Shown one piece after another: positions 48,904-58,126 of a stretch of 64,000 nt of DNA. Made by a program: the position numbers and the translations under genes. This stretch comes from Plantactinospora sp. BC1. GTDB taxonomy: Bacteria; Actinomycetota; Actinomycetes; Mycobacteriales; Micromonosporaceae. The notes beneath the pieces were generated by a model that ran no database searches, had not been told where the DNA came from, and saw only the letters and a program-made list of their open reading frames with translations. Numbering within the stretch: the stretch's first letter is position 1; each line of letters begins with the position of its first letter. The stretch is from the NCBI RefSeq assembly GCF_003030345.1, contig NZ_CP028158.1:3100001-3164000 (forward strand). Direction: 5' to 3'.

Positions 48904-51021
48904 CTAACTATCCCCGCAACAGGACCCGGCAGCGACGCCCTGCCGGTCCAGGGCCGCCGGATCGCCCCGGTGCGGCCGACCCGGCCACCAGAACCGCTCC
49001 CCGAAGAGCGTCGCGATCGCCGGAACGAGCAGGGTACGCACCAGCAGCGTGTCCAGCAGTACGCCGACCCCGACGATGATGCCGATCTCGGTGAGGGTGA
49101 CCAGGGGCAGCACGCCCAGCACCGCGAAGACCGCGGCGAGCAGGATCCCGGCGCTGGTGATCACCCCGCCGGTGGCCGCGAGCGCGGTCAGCACACCCCG
49201 GCGGGTCCCCTGGTCCACCGCCTCCTCCCGGGCCCGGGTGGAGAGGAAGATGTTGTAGTCCACCCCGAGGGCGACCAGGAAGAGGAAGGAGAGCAGCGGG
49301 ACCTCGGTGTCCAGCGCCGCGTAGTCGAGCACGTGCACGAAGAGCAGGTTGCCGACGCCCAGCGCCGCGAAGTACGTCGCCACGACCGTGCCGACCAGCA
49401 CGAGCGGCGCGACGAGGGCCCGCAGCAGCAGTACCAGGATCACCGAGACCACGCCGATGACGAGCGGTACGACCGTGCGCAGCCCGTCGATCGACGCCGT
49501 ACGGGTGTCCAGGTTCGCCGCGACCGCCCCGCCGACCAGCGCGTCGGCGCCCGGTACGGCGTGCACCGCCGTACGCAGCGCCTCGATCGTGTCGTAGCTC
49601 GCCCGGCTGTCCGGCTCGGCGGCGAGTACGACGTCGATCGCGGCCAGTCCGTCCCCCTGTTCGGACGGGCGGGCCTGGGCCACCCCCGGGGTACCGGTGA
49701 CGGCGGCGAGCACCTCCGCCTGCCGGTCGGCCCGGGCGACCACCACGGTCGGGTCGGCGGCACCGGCCGGGAAGTGCCGGCTCAGGGTCTCCAGCGCCTC
49801 GATCGACTCGGCCTGCACCCGGAACTGTTCGGACCGGCTGAGCCCGAGCCGCGCGTCCGCGATCCCGGCCGCCAGGACGGCGAGGAAGACCAGCGAGAGG
49901 GCGGTGATCGTCCGGGGCCGACGGGCGACCAGGGAGCCGGCGCGGGCCCAGATCCCCTGGTGCTTGACCGGTTGCCCGGGGCGCGGCACGAACGGCCAGA
50001 AGAGCCCGCGGCCGCAGACGACCAGGGCGGCGGGGAGCACGACGAGCCCGAAGAGGGCGGCGATGGAGATGCCGATCGCGCCGGCCACCCCGAGGCTGCG
50101 GTTGGTGGTCAGCGGCGCGGCGAGCAGGCAGAGCAGGCTCAGCACCACCGTCGTCGCGCTGGCGGCGATGGCCGGCCCGGCCGAGCGCAGACTCCGGCGC
50201 ATCGCCTCGCGCCGGTCGTCGTGCCGGCGCAGCTCCTCCCGGTAACGGGCGATGAGCAGCAGCGCGTAGTTGGTGCCGGCGCCGAAGACGAGGACGTCGA
50301 CGATGCCGATCGTGGACGGGTCCAGCCGCAGTCCGGCTTCGCGGCTGAGCAGTGCGAGTACGGAGTTGGTCACCAGGTCGGCCAGCCCGACGACGCCGAG
50401 CGGGACGAGCCAGAGCCACGGGCTGCGGTACGTGACGAGCAGCAGCGCGGCCACCACCAGCACGGTGATCGCCAGCAGTGTGACGTTCGCCCCGGAGAAG
50501 GAGGAGGCGATGTCGGCCTGGAACCCGGCTCCGCCGGTGACCTGTGCGGTGAGCCCGGCGGGCAGCCCGTCGGCGGCGATGCTCCGTACCTCGGTGACTC
50601 GGTCGATGGTCTCCTCCACCGGCCGTTCGGCGGCCAGCGGTACGGCGACCAGCGCCGCCCGCCCGTCCGGGGCCGTCACCGGCGGTCCCACCCGGCCGCC
50701 CTCGGCGAGGGCCGCGAACCGGGTCGACTGGGTCGCGATCGCCTGCCGGTCCGCCTCGGTCAGCGCGGCGTCGTCCCGGGCGTAGACGACGAGGGCGGGG
50801 TTGAGCTGTCCGCTGGGCAGCCGCTCCCGCAGCGCCTCGACCCGTGCGGACTCGGCGTCGGCGGGCAACCCGCCGGCCGGATCGTCGTCGGTGCTGGCGC
50901 TGCCGCCGAGGCCGATCAGCACGGCCGAGGCGAGCACCGCCACGGACAGCACCAGCCAGGCACCGAGCCGGCCGGTGATGGTCCTCAGGATCGTGCTGGT
51001 CAACCGCGCTGCGCCGCCCAC
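48904..51021 (-). CDS. MMPL-family RND transporter
   Basis: 705 residues with twelve predicted helices in two halves. Each half starts with one helix, a large outer loop (residues about 35-185 and 400-525) and then five helices. Proton-relay-type residues lie in VLVFGAGTNYALLLIARYRE and FLFLVALGVDYNIFLSTRAR. The family (MmpL/MMPL) exports lipids, siderophores or drugs with the proton gradient. The gene is divergent from the MarR regulator, whose operator lies between the two, so it is the likely target. Confidence 0.93.
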   Translation of the reverse strand: MGGAARLTSTILRTITGRLGAWLVLSVAVLASAVLIGLGGSASTDDDPAGGLPADAESARVEALRERLPSGQLNPALVVYARDDAALTEADRQAIATQSTRFAALAEGGRVGPPVTAPDGRAALVAVPLAAERPVEETIDRVTEVRSIAADGLPAGLTAQVTGGAGFQADIASSFSGANVTLLAITVLVVAALLLVTYRSPWLWLVPLGVVGLADLVTNSVLALLSREAGLRLDPSTIGIVDVLVFGAGTNYALLLIARYREELRRHDDRREAMRRSLRSAGPAIAASATTVVLSLLCLLAAPLTTNRSLGVAGAIGISIAALFGLVVLPAALVVCGRGLFWPFVPRPGQPVKHQGIWARAGSLVARRPRTITALSLVFLAVLAAGIADARLGLSRSEQFRVQAESIEALETLSRHFPAGAADPTVVVARADRQAEVLAAVTGTPGVAQARPSEQGDGLAAIDVVLAAEPDSRASYDTIEALRTAVHAVPGADALVGGAVAANLDTRTASIDGLRTVVPLVIGVVSVILVLLLRALVAPLVLVGTVVATYFAALGVGNLLFVHVLDYAALDTEVPLLSFLFLVALGVDYNIFLSTRAREEAVDQGTRRGVLTALAATGGVITSAGILLAAVFAVLGVLPLVTLTEIGIIVGVGVLLDTLLVRTLLVPAIATLFGERFWWPGRPHRGDPAALDRQGVAAGSCCGDS

Positions 51022-51073
51022 GAGGCCCCTCCCGACCGATAATCTCGCCAGGAAAGCATCTTGCCATAGGATT

Positions 51074-51090
51074 ATCTCGGCTGCCGAGAT
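51074..51090. promoter_or_regulatory. Perfect palindromic operator, probably for MarR
   Basis: ATCTCGGC at 51074-51081 and GCCGAGAT at 51083-51090 are exact reverse complements around one base, within 130 bases between the divergent MMPL and MarR genes. A related half-site (AATCTCG) occurs about 35 bases to the left near the MMPL start. The size fits a MarR dimer site. Confidence 0.75.
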
Positions 51091-51148
51091 ACTCGGTGAG
51101 GGAGCTGATCGTCCGGCGGTATAGTGTCGACGGCCGGAGAGGGGGCAG

Positions 51149-51718
51149 GTGTTGGCGGACAGCGTCTTCCGGCGACCCGACGAGCCCCGTGCCCGGCTGA
51201 TCAGCTCGATCGTGAGCCAACTGCGCCTCTACGTCGCGCACGCCCAGCACATCGGCGAATCCTTCGCCGCCCGCAACGCGCTGGGCCACGCCGACCTGCA
51301 CGCCCTGCTGGTGGTCATGGAGGCCGAACTCGCCGGCCGGCCGCTCACCCCCAGCGACCTGCGCGCCGAACTCAACTTCTCCTCCGGCTCGGTGACCGGG
51401 GTCGTCGACCGCCTCGAAGCCGCCGGCCACGTCTACCGGGACCGCGACACCGCCGACCGCCGCAAGATCTTCCTCCGGTACGCCGAGCCGGGTGTCGCCG
51501 TCGCCCGGGAGTTCTTCGCCCCGCTCGCCCGGCGTACCGCCCAGGTGATGCGGGGCTTCGACGACGCGGAGCTGGAGATCGTGCAGCGCTTCCTGACCGC
51601 CATGGTGGAGAGCGCCCGGGAGCACCGGGACGAGTTGCGGGCCGAAGCGTCGACGGCACAGCGCAGCCGCGTACGTCGCCCGAAGGATGCCTCGGGGACC
51701 GGTTCGGGGCAAACGTGA
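51149..51718 (+). CDS. MarR-family transcriptional regulator
   Basis: 189 residues from a GTG at 51149 with GAGGGGGC upstream. The winged helix is ADLHALLVVMEAELAGRPLT, DLRAELNFSSGSVTGVVDRL and the wing VYRDRDTADRRKIFLRY. The C-terminal 20 residues are basic and disordered. As in similar loci, it probably represses the divergent MMPL exporter and itself, and is released by an exported compound. Confidence 0.93.
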   Translation: MLADSVFRRPDEPRARLISSIVSQLRLYVAHAQHIGESFAARNALGHADLHALLVVMEAELAGRPLTPSDLRAELNFSSGSVTGVVDRLEAAGHVYRDRDTADRRKIFLRYAEPGVAVAREFFAPLARRTAQVMRGFDDAELEIVQRFLTAMVESAREHRDELRAEASTAQRSRVRRPKDASGTGSGQT

Positions 51719-51862
51719 ACCCGTCGACACGGGGTATCCAGCTACCCGGCGATGTCCGCGAGGATGCTCGGCCCGGCTTGCCGGTGACCGAGCACACGGT
51801 GCGTCCGACGATCGGGAGGGGTGCAATCAGGTGTGTGAGCAAACGGTTCGGCGAGTGACGTC

Positions 51863-52465
51863 GTGATCTGCCTGCTGCCAACCCGTGCCCAGGATCTCGT
51901 CGCCGGCGACGCCGTGCCGTTGCCGGACGCGTCGCCCGGGGTCCCGGCGGCGGCCTACCGGCAGCGGTGGGCGGTCCGGACGATGGGAGTGCTCCCGCAC
52001 GACCGCCTGTTGGAGATCGGCTGCGGTCGCGGCGTCGCCGTCTCCCTCGTCGCCAGCCGGCTCCGTGGTGGGCGGATCGTCGCGATCGACCGGATGGCGT
52101 CGATGGCCCGGCTCGCGGCCGAACGCAACGCGAGCCACGTCGACTCCGGCACGGCGGAGATCCGGCGTGCCGACTTCGGCTCGGTCGACCTCCCGACCCG
52201 ATACTTCAGCAAGATCTTCGCCGTGAACGTCAACCTCTTCTGGCTCGGCGCCGCGACGCAGCAGATCGATCGGGTCCGGGACCTGCTCGCTCCGGGAGGG
52301 CGGCTCTACGTCTTCGGCGAGCGGCCCACGTCCGTGCACGCCACGGCGAACCTCGTCTCGACCGAGCGGCTGCTCCGGGCACACGGCTTCGCCACCACCA
52401 GGTCGATCGAGGTCCGCAGGCAGGGCCGGGTGCTCACCTGCGTCACCGCCCGGCCGACGCCCTGA
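51863..52465 (+). CDS. Class I SAM-dependent methyltransferase
   Basis: 200 residues from a GTG at 51863. Motif I is DRLLEIGCGRGVAVSLVASR, strand two ends in RIVAIDRMASMARLAAER, and motif II is FSKIFAVNVNLFW. The later RDLLAPGGRLYVFGERP is post-motif III. It is a small Methyltransf_25-type enzyme. It is convergent with the TetR gene. The substrate is unknown. Confidence 0.88.
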   Translation: MICLLPTRAQDLVAGDAVPLPDASPGVPAAAYRQRWAVRTMGVLPHDRLLEIGCGRGVAVSLVASRLRGGRIVAIDRMASMARLAAERNASHVDSGTAEIRRADFGSVDLPTRYFSKIFAVNVNLFWLGAATQQIDRVRDLLAPGGRLYVFGERPTSVHATANLVSTERLLRAHGFATTRSIEVRRQGRVLTCVTARPTP

Positions 52466-52482
52466 GCCCGGAAGGTCGTGCG

Positions 52483-53064
52483 TCACTTGGCTGCGCGGGG
52501 CGACACGTCGATGGCCACCGCCGCTGACCGGGATCGTGGCCGCCGAACCCGCCCTGGCATGGTTTGCAGGCTGAACAGTGTCGCGTTCTCGCCCAGCCCC
52601 GGCAGGTACTTCTGGATCAGCGCGGTCATGGTTGTCAGGCGGTCCAGGGAGGCGCGCTTGTAGCGCGCCACGACCTCGACGGAGACGTTGTGTTCCAGGA
52701 CGCTGCCCTGTGCGCCGAAGGGGTCGCACAGCACCACCCGGTCGGAGAGTGAGCGGCTGAGGATCTCAGCCACCGCTGCCGCCCGCTCGGCCATGGGCAG
52801 CTTCTCGTCGATGCCGGCGGCCAACTCGCCGGCCAGTTCGGTCAGCCACTCCCGCAGGAAGTGGTCCAGCAGCTCCAGCAGCACCGCCTCGCGAGACTCG
52901 AAGTAGCGCAGCACGTTCGGCTTCGCCAGCCCCACCCGGCGGCTGAGTTCGTTCAGGGTGACCGCCGCCACGGGCATCTCGTCGAGCATCGCCGACGCCG
53001 CGTCGAGGATCGCCCGTCGGCGGATCTCCCGCTGCTCTTCGGTCCGCGCCCGCTGGTACGACAC
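52483..53064 (-). CDS. TetR/AcrR-family transcriptional regulator
   Basis: 193 residues from a GTG at 53064. The N-terminal helix-turn-helix reads IRRRAILDAASAMLDEMPVA then LSRRVGLAKPNVLRYFESRE. The ligand-binding part has the family pattern ALIQKYLPGLGENATLFSLQ. After this the usual C-terminal helices are replaced by a short basic tail (GRVRRPRSRS), so the last helix may be lost. The regulator is divergent from a gene remnant and the carboxylesterase. Confidence 0.85.
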   Translation of the reverse strand: MSYQRARTEEQREIRRRAILDAASAMLDEMPVAAVTLNELSRRVGLAKPNVLRYFESREAVLLELLDHFLREWLTELAGELAAGIDEKLPMAERAAAVAEILSRSLSDRVVLCDPFGAQGSVLEHNVSVEVVARYKRASLDRLTTMTALIQKYLPGLGENATLFSLQTMPGRVRRPRSRSAAVAIDVSPRAAK

Positions 53065-53116
53065 ACCGAGACCGTGCAGGTGACCACCCGGCCGGGTACA
53101 GCGAACGTAGCACCGG

Positions 53117-53306
53117 CGGCGGTTTCGTCATCTCGGGCTCGCCCAGTACCCGGAACGTGCTCGCCAACCTGTATCTGGACGAGGATTCGGTCGACCCGGA
53201 GGACCTCGGCCACGTCGGCGTCGTGCTCAACTACGTGATGGCGAACGAGGACCTGAAGGCGCGGCGCTTCGACCGTGCCTGGATCGTCTCCGACTTCAAC
53301 GGCTGA
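53117..53306 (+). pseudogene. Truncated gene remnant downstream of the TetR promoter
   Basis: A frame of about 60 codons reads GFVISGSPSTRNVLANLYLD, then EDLGHVGVVLNYVMANEDLK, and ends WIVSDFNG before a TGA at 53304. The composition and codon bias are those of a real protein C-terminus, but no start codon or N-terminal half is found upstream; the TetR gene begins there on the other strand. I read this as the end of a deleted oxidoreductase-like gene. Family is not recognised. Confidence 0.55.
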
Positions 53307-53409
53307 TGCCTCGGCAGGGTCTGGCCCAGGTGTTCTGATGGATTGATCGGGGCTGTCGTCTCGGTGGCGCTGCGTTTCACGGCCTGGCCGTGACAACGAC
53401 GTCAGGGGT

Positions 53410-53427
53410 AGAGGTAGGTACACCTCT
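53410..53427. promoter_or_regulatory. Inverted repeat upstream of the carboxylesterase
   Basis: AGAGGT at 53410-53415 and ACCTCT at 53422-53427 are reverse complements with a 6-base spacer, about 55 bases before the esterase ATG. The position suits an operator or the spacer of a MerR-type promoter. The binding protein is unknown. Confidence 0.4.
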
Positions 53428-53480
53428 CCGGGTAGGAAACCTCATTCCGGCCGCCGCTGGTCGGATGACACCTTGAGCAC

Positions 53481-55001
53481 ATGCGAATCCTGACGACAAT
53501 CGCGACCGTCGTCGCGCTGCTGGCCCTGCCGGCGCCCACGCCCGCGCCGGCGGCCGCCGGGCCCGGCAATGTGCGCACCGATGCGGGCTGGATAGCCGGT
53601 ACGGTGCGTCATGATCATCGGCTCTTCCAGGGCATTCCCTACGCCGCCGCACCCGTCGGCGAGCTGCGCTGGCGCTCGCCGCAACCCGTCGAGCGGTGGG
53701 CCGGCGTCCGTGCTGCGACACGGCCTGGCAACCGGTGCGCCCAGACGGCTGACAGTTGGGGCCTGCCGGCCAGCGACAGCGAGGATTGTCTCTATCTCAA
53801 CGTGACCGCTCCGCGCGGCGCCTCATCCCACCGCCGCAAGCCGGTGCTGGTCTGGCTGCATGGCGGCAGTCTGACGAAGGGTGCCGGCAGCGACTACGAC
53901 GCCACCCGCCTCGCCACGCGCGGCGACGTCGTCGTGGTTACCCTCAACTACCGGCTCGGGATCTTCGGCTTCTTCGGTCACCCGGGGCTGTCCAACGGCG
54001 GCGCGTTCGGCCTGGAGGACCAGCAGGCGGCGCTGCGGTGGGTACGGCGCAACGTGTCCGCGTTCGGCGGTGATCCGAACAACGTCACGCTCGCTGGCGA
54101 GTCAGCGGGCGCGCACTCGGTATGCGCCCAGCTCACCTCCCCGGCCTCGGCCGGCCTGTTCCACCGCGCGATCACGCAGAGTACCCCGTGTTGGAGCCAG
54201 GGCGACCTGCCGCCGGTCCTGAACGTGCCACTCTGGGTCCCTACCTCGGCGCACGAGGGGTACGGGCAGATGATCGCCGACCAGGTCTCCTGCCCTGATG
54301 TCTCCTGCCTCAGGGGTAAGTCGGTTCTGGAACTCCTCGCCCAGCCCTCACTTCCGCTCCCCGGATACGGCAACACCGTGCTACCAGAAGACCCGGCAAC
54401 AGTCTTCGCCGAGGGACGCTTCCACCGGGTGCCGATCCTGTCCGGCATCACCCGGGACGAGGGCACCATGTTCGCGTCGATGATGTTTCCGAACCTCACC
54501 GCCGCGCAGTACGTCGATGGCATCACCCAGATCTTCGGGGAACGGGCACCGGCCGTCCTGGCCGCCTACCCGCCCGGCGACGTACCCACCCAGAGCGCTG
54601 CCGCCGTGATGAGCGACCTCGACTGGGCGAGGCAGGCGCGGGACACCGACCGACTGCTGGCCCGGCACGTACCGGTCTACTCCTACGAGTTCCTCGACCG
54701 GACCGCGCCGCAACTGTTCCCGTACCCCGACGACCAGGTGGAGCCGATGGCTTCACACGGCTCAGAGCTGCCGTTCCTCTTCGACCCGTCGTGGGAGTCC
54801 GCCCCGCTCACCAAGAAGCAGCGTCGACTCGGCGACCGAATGATCGGCTACTGGGCACGGTTTGCCGCCACGGGTAACCCGAACGCCCACGGACTACCGG
54901 CATGGCGGCTTCACCCGTACGTCCAGGGCCTGGACCTCGACCGGGTAGGCCGGTTCGACCGGACCGCCGCGCACCGGTTGACCTTCTGGGATGGGCTCTG
55001 A
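53481..55001 (+). CDS. Secreted type B carboxylesterase
   Basis: 506 residues with a Sec signal (MRILTTIATVVALLALPA, cleavage near AAAGPG). The catalytic Ser208 is in TLAGESAGAHSV. The COesterase signature EDCLYLNV is at 101-108, the oxyanion-hole segment WLHGGS at 125-130 and the His in SHGSELPFLF near residue 434. The acid is expected in the SGITRDEG region. It hydrolyses carboxylic esters outside the cell. An inverted repeat upstream may be its operator. Confidence 0.93.
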   Translation: MRILTTIATVVALLALPAPTPAPAAAGPGNVRTDAGWIAGTVRHDHRLFQGIPYAAAPVGELRWRSPQPVERWAGVRAATRPGNRCAQTADSWGLPASDSEDCLYLNVTAPRGASSHRRKPVLVWLHGGSLTKGAGSDYDATRLATRGDVVVVTLNYRLGIFGFFGHPGLSNGGAFGLEDQQAALRWVRRNVSAFGGDPNNVTLAGESAGAHSVCAQLTSPASAGLFHRAITQSTPCWSQGDLPPVLNVPLWVPTSAHEGYGQMIADQVSCPDVSCLRGKSVLELLAQPSLPLPGYGNTVLPEDPATVFAEGRFHRVPILSGITRDEGTMFASMMFPNLTAAQYVDGITQIFGERAPAVLAAYPPGDVPTQSAAAVMSDLDWARQARDTDRLLARHVPVYSYEFLDRTAPQLFPYPDDQVEPMASHGSELPFLFDPSWESAPLTKKQRRLGDRMIGYWARFAATGNPNAHGLPAWRLHPYVQGLDLDRVGRFDRTAAHRLTFWDGL

Positions 55002-55130
55002 CCCGCATCAGCGGCCGTACGGATACCGCCCTGCGCCCCGCCGCCGCGCTGTCAGCGTCGTACGCGCCGACAGCGCGGCTGGCGGGCCGACCCAGATTGT
55101 GAACGGCCGGCGGCTGCCGGTCGCCGGATT

Positions 55131-55787
55131 TCAGGGCACGAGCAGGCGTTCAAGACGCTCGACCGCGCGCAGTGCCTCGCCCCGGTGCTTGGCCTGTTTG
55201 AGCCAGCCGGGCAGTCGGGACACCACCGAGGCGTTGGCCGTGCCGTGCCGTTCTCGGAGGCCGGCCCGCAGAAACTCCTTCAGGTAAGCGAGGTGGCGCG
55301 GATTGAAGGCCCACAACGTGTGACCGGCGCACGGGGTCTGTAGCCACAGTGGTAGACCGAAGCAGTTGTCCACCAGGGCTGCGGGCACCATCACCGGACG
55401 CAGCCCATAGCTCGCGTTGGTCGCCGTACCGCAGCCGTCGCAGTGCAGAGTGACGAAGCGGTGCTGCGGCGCCGCTTTCGCCCGGCGTTCGACGTACATC
55501 CGGCGGCCGCAATGGCCGCACCGCTGCCGCACGCTGATGACCACCGGCCCCGCCCAACTGTGGGGGAGGTGACGTCGGCAACGGCCACATTCACAGCCGG
55601 CCGACCTGTGCTGTCGGCGGGAGAACCCACAGGTCACGCAGGCAACTGTCGCCGGCCTCCAGGTCCGTCCGACACCGTCCCATTCCCGCGAGACCTTCGC
55701 CGCCGCGCCGCACCGGGCGCATCGCACGACGAACTCACCGGAGAAACCGGCCAACCACCGTCCGTCGTCAACGAAGCGCCCCTTCAT
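55131..55787 (-). CDS. Multi-zinc-ribbon hypothetical protein
   Basis: 218 residues from the ATG at 55787, where the conserved-looking sequence begins (MKGRFVDDGRWLAGFSGEFV). A GTG at 55922 would add 45 residues and has a GAGGA placed too close. Four zinc-knuckle pairs are visible: VRCARCG, VACVTCG, CECGRC, QRCGHCG, plus HCDGCG. The C-terminal 80 residues are helical (HLAYLKEFLRAGLRERH). It looks like a nucleic-acid- or protein-binding zinc protein. Similar proteins exist in actinomycetes with no known role. Confidence 0.7.
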   Translation of the reverse strand: MKGRFVDDGRWLAGFSGEFVVRCARCGAAAKVSREWDGVGRTWRPATVACVTCGFSRRQHRSAGCECGRCRRHLPHSWAGPVVISVRQRCGHCGRRMYVERRAKAAPQHRFVTLHCDGCGTATNASYGLRPVMVPAALVDNCFGLPLWLQTPCAGHTLWAFNPRHLAYLKEFLRAGLRERHGTANASVVSRLPGWLKQAKHRGEALRAVERLERLLVP

Positions 55788-56044
55788 CACCGGCTGAGTG
55801 TAGGCAGCAGAATCTGGCAGAGCCTCGGGAATTTCCTCGCGAGGGTTCGTATCCAGCCGAACAGTGCCGGCGTCCTGGCGCCCGCACCCTCTGATGACGT
55901 GACGGTCGGCTGTAGTTGTCACTCCTCAGCGCAGCAGTGGGCCATCTCATCCTCAGCGCGCTCGGCGGACTGCTCGCCAACGCCACCAGCCCGCGCAGGG
56001 CCATCACGGTCGCGGGACCGCTCATCCTCACTAGCCCGCTGCCG

Positions 56045-56464
56045 CTACCCCGCCGCCCGGGTCCCGGGGTTGACCAGGACGACGAAGTCCCGCTGCACGC
56101 AGTCGGCTTCGTCCTCGGGAAACCACGTGAACGCCAGCCGGCCCGGCGACATCGCTTTGGGCCGTTGCGCCGTCGCCCGGTACCGACCGCCGGTAGCTGC
56201 GAGCACCGCCTCGTTCGTGGTCACGATCGAGGTATTCAGGTACTGGACGAGAGGCCCGACGGTGTCGCCGTCACGGCCGAGCAGCCGCAGGAACGCCTGC
56301 GTGCGGTTGTGCCGCAGCGCAGCCGGCAACGAGTCGTGCAGCCTGACGGTCCGGGCTCGCTGGTCGTGGGTCTCCCATCGCCCGAGGTCGGCGATCGCGG
56401 ATGCCAGCGAGCACGGATGCTTCTCGATCGCGGGCGCCGAGCGGCGGGAGTCTGGGAACGTTTA
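56045..56464 (-). pseudogene. 5'-truncated gene fragment
   Basis: An open stretch of about 139 codons, limited by a TAA at 56462-56464 upstream and a stop at 56045, reads as a coherent protein end: SAIADLGRWETHDQRARTV, then NRTQAFLRLLGRDGDTVGPL and GRLAFTWFPEDEADCVQRDF. It has no ATG or GTG in its first third, and a TTG at 56329 is the earliest plausible start. I interpret it as the C-terminal part of a gene that lost its front. The family is not recognised. Confidence 0.5.
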
Positions 56465-56597
56465 CGGCAGGGTGTCGGATCTGCCGCAGGACGTTCGTAG
56501 AACAGGTGGGCGCAGTCGGTGTGGCCTCCCGGGACAGGGGAGTCATGAGACGGCCCGAAACTTGATCTGGTTCGATCGACCATCGAGAGGTAACGGC

Positions 56598-57197
56598 ATG
56601 GGCAAGCTCATCTACGTGACGAACGTGTCGCTTGACGGCTACATCGAGGACGAGCGGGGTGTGTTCGCCTGGTTCCCCCTCGACGAGGAGGTGTTCGCGT
56701 TCACCACCGACCTCCTGCGGTCTGTGGGCACGTTCCTCTACGGCCGGCGCCTGTACGAGGCGATGGCCGTCTGGGAGACCGACGCCACTCTGGCCGCGCA
56801 GTCCGACCTCATGGCCGACTTCGCGAGCGCCTGGCAGGCGGCGAGCAAAGTCGTGTACTCCACGACTCTCACCACGGTGTCAACGGCCGACACCCGACTC
56901 GAACGCCGTTTCGACCCCGCCGCAGTACACGAACTGAAGGCCACGGCCAGCAGCGACCTCACCGTAGGAGGCGCCAACCTCGCGACGCAGGCTTTCCAGG
57001 CCGGGCTGGTCGACGAATGCCAGCTGTTCGTCCTGCCGATTGTCGTCGGCGGGGGTAAGCCAGGGCTGCCGACCGGCATGCGCGCAGACCTCGAACTCCT
57101 CGATGAGCGCCGATTCCGCAACGGCGTCGTACACCTCCGCTACCGCGTGCTCGGACGGCGACCGACAACCCCGTCCGACGCGCCGGCGCTTGGCTGA
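56598..57197 (+). CDS. Dihydrofolate-reductase-like (RibD_C) family protein
   Basis: 199 residues from the ATG at 56598 with GAGAGG upstream. It starts MGKLIYVTNVSLDGYIED, the usual RibD_C lead, followed by LLRSVGTFLYGRRLYEAM and the nucleotide-binding loop SSDLTVGGANLATQAFQAGL. The end LVDECQLFVLPIVVGGGKP matches the family. These proteins have a DHFR fold binding NADPH. Their substrates in actinomycetes are mostly unknown. It is not the folate-pathway DHFR. Confidence 0.92.
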   Translation: MGKLIYVTNVSLDGYIEDERGVFAWFPLDEEVFAFTTDLLRSVGTFLYGRRLYEAMAVWETDATLAAQSDLMADFASAWQAASKVVYSTTLTTVSTADTRLERRFDPAAVHELKATASSDLTVGGANLATQAFQAGLVDECQLFVLPIVVGGGKPGLPTGMRADLELLDERRFRNGVVHLRYRVLGRRPTTPSDAPALG

Positions 57198-57349
57198 CCC
57201 GGGCAGCGCTGACGACTGACTCGGCCGGACGAGCCCGCCCATCACGAACTCGGGTTGCGTCAAGGTCGCACTATGCGCGGGCGTCAACGGCCGGGTGCGG
57301 ACGACGGTGGCGACAGCGACCCTCCGTCCGGGGAAGGCCCCGCTGCGGA

Positions 57350-57880
57350 TCAGGGCTGGGACGCCACGGTGAGCTTTGCCAGGTCGGGGGCATAGACGGT
57401 CATCCAGTGCGGATGCAACCGGTAGTAGACCACTTCGTTGTCCCAGTCGAAGAGGTCGTCGCCGTAGAAGTCCTTCAAGTAGGCGAGCACGTCCGGCCAG
57501 TCCGTGGCCCGATCGCCGTTCTGGGGGTTGAGGATCTCCACCTTGCCGTGCGTGAAGACGCCGAGGTCCTCACCGCGCATATGCGCGGCGCTGACGGCGG
57601 GCCGCGCCGCGAGGTGGCGCGCCTTGGCCGCGTCGCGCGCCGTGCCGAAGTACCACTTGCCGCGCAGGAAGTGCCCGTCCACACCACTGATCCGCGGCTC
57701 GCCCTTCGCCGTCACGGTGGACAGAGCGAGGGTGCACATGCCGGTGAGGACCTGGGTGAGCTGTTCCGCGTTCAGCGTGCGCGCGGTGTTGATGATCGAG
57801 CGGAGGTGGGAGGTGGAGCGGGCGAGGGAGGCGTCAAGGAGGGCTTGGAGCTCTTCGAGATCTTCCGGGGTTTCGCGCAT
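57350..57880 (-). CDS. Pyridoxamine-5'-phosphate-oxidase-like (split-barrel) protein
   Basis: 176 residues from the ATG at 57880 with AAGGAC upstream. The FMN/F420-binding split barrel is read in MCTLALSTVTAKGEPRISGV, GHFLRGKWYFGTARDAAKAR and HPHWMTVYAPDLAKL. The N-terminal helix pair is LQALLDASLARSTSHLRSI. Members use FMN, heme or F420, and the sequence alone does not decide which. A TGAC-N7-GTCA pair lies about 90 bases upstream, near its likely promoter. Confidence 0.85.
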   Translation of the reverse strand: MRETPEDLEELQALLDASLARSTSHLRSIINTARTLNAEQLTQVLTGMCTLALSTVTAKGEPRISGVDGHFLRGKWYFGTARDAAKARHLAARPAVSAAHMRGEDLGVFTHGKVEILNPQNGDRATDWPDVLAYLKDFYGDDLFDWDNEVVYYRLHPHWMTVYAPDLAKLTVASQP

Positions 57881-58126
57881 GGAGGTCCTTGTCTTTCCGT
57901 ATCTATCCGTGCCGCTGCCCGCGCCTGTCACCGGCGCCGACCGATGAACCTATGCTCCACCCAAAACCTGACACCTTGCGTCATATTTCTTCAACTGGCT
58001 TGCGGATGCCAGCGGGCCGCCGAGCCGCCGGTGTGAGAGGCCGGCGGTGCGACGTGACGGCTCCCGGCCGGGCGACGCGCACGAGTGGCGGCACGAGAGC
58101 GTGTCCCGTGCGATGACGGCTTATGG

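Noticed and set aside
48826-48910. CebR-type operator upstream of the GH5 cellulase
   Set aside because: I looked for TGGGAGCG-type palindromes within about 150 bases and found none.
57969-57983. TGAC-N7-GTCA as an operator for the split-barrel gene
   Set aside because: Four-base arms are too short to stand out from chance, and no regulator gene is adjacent.
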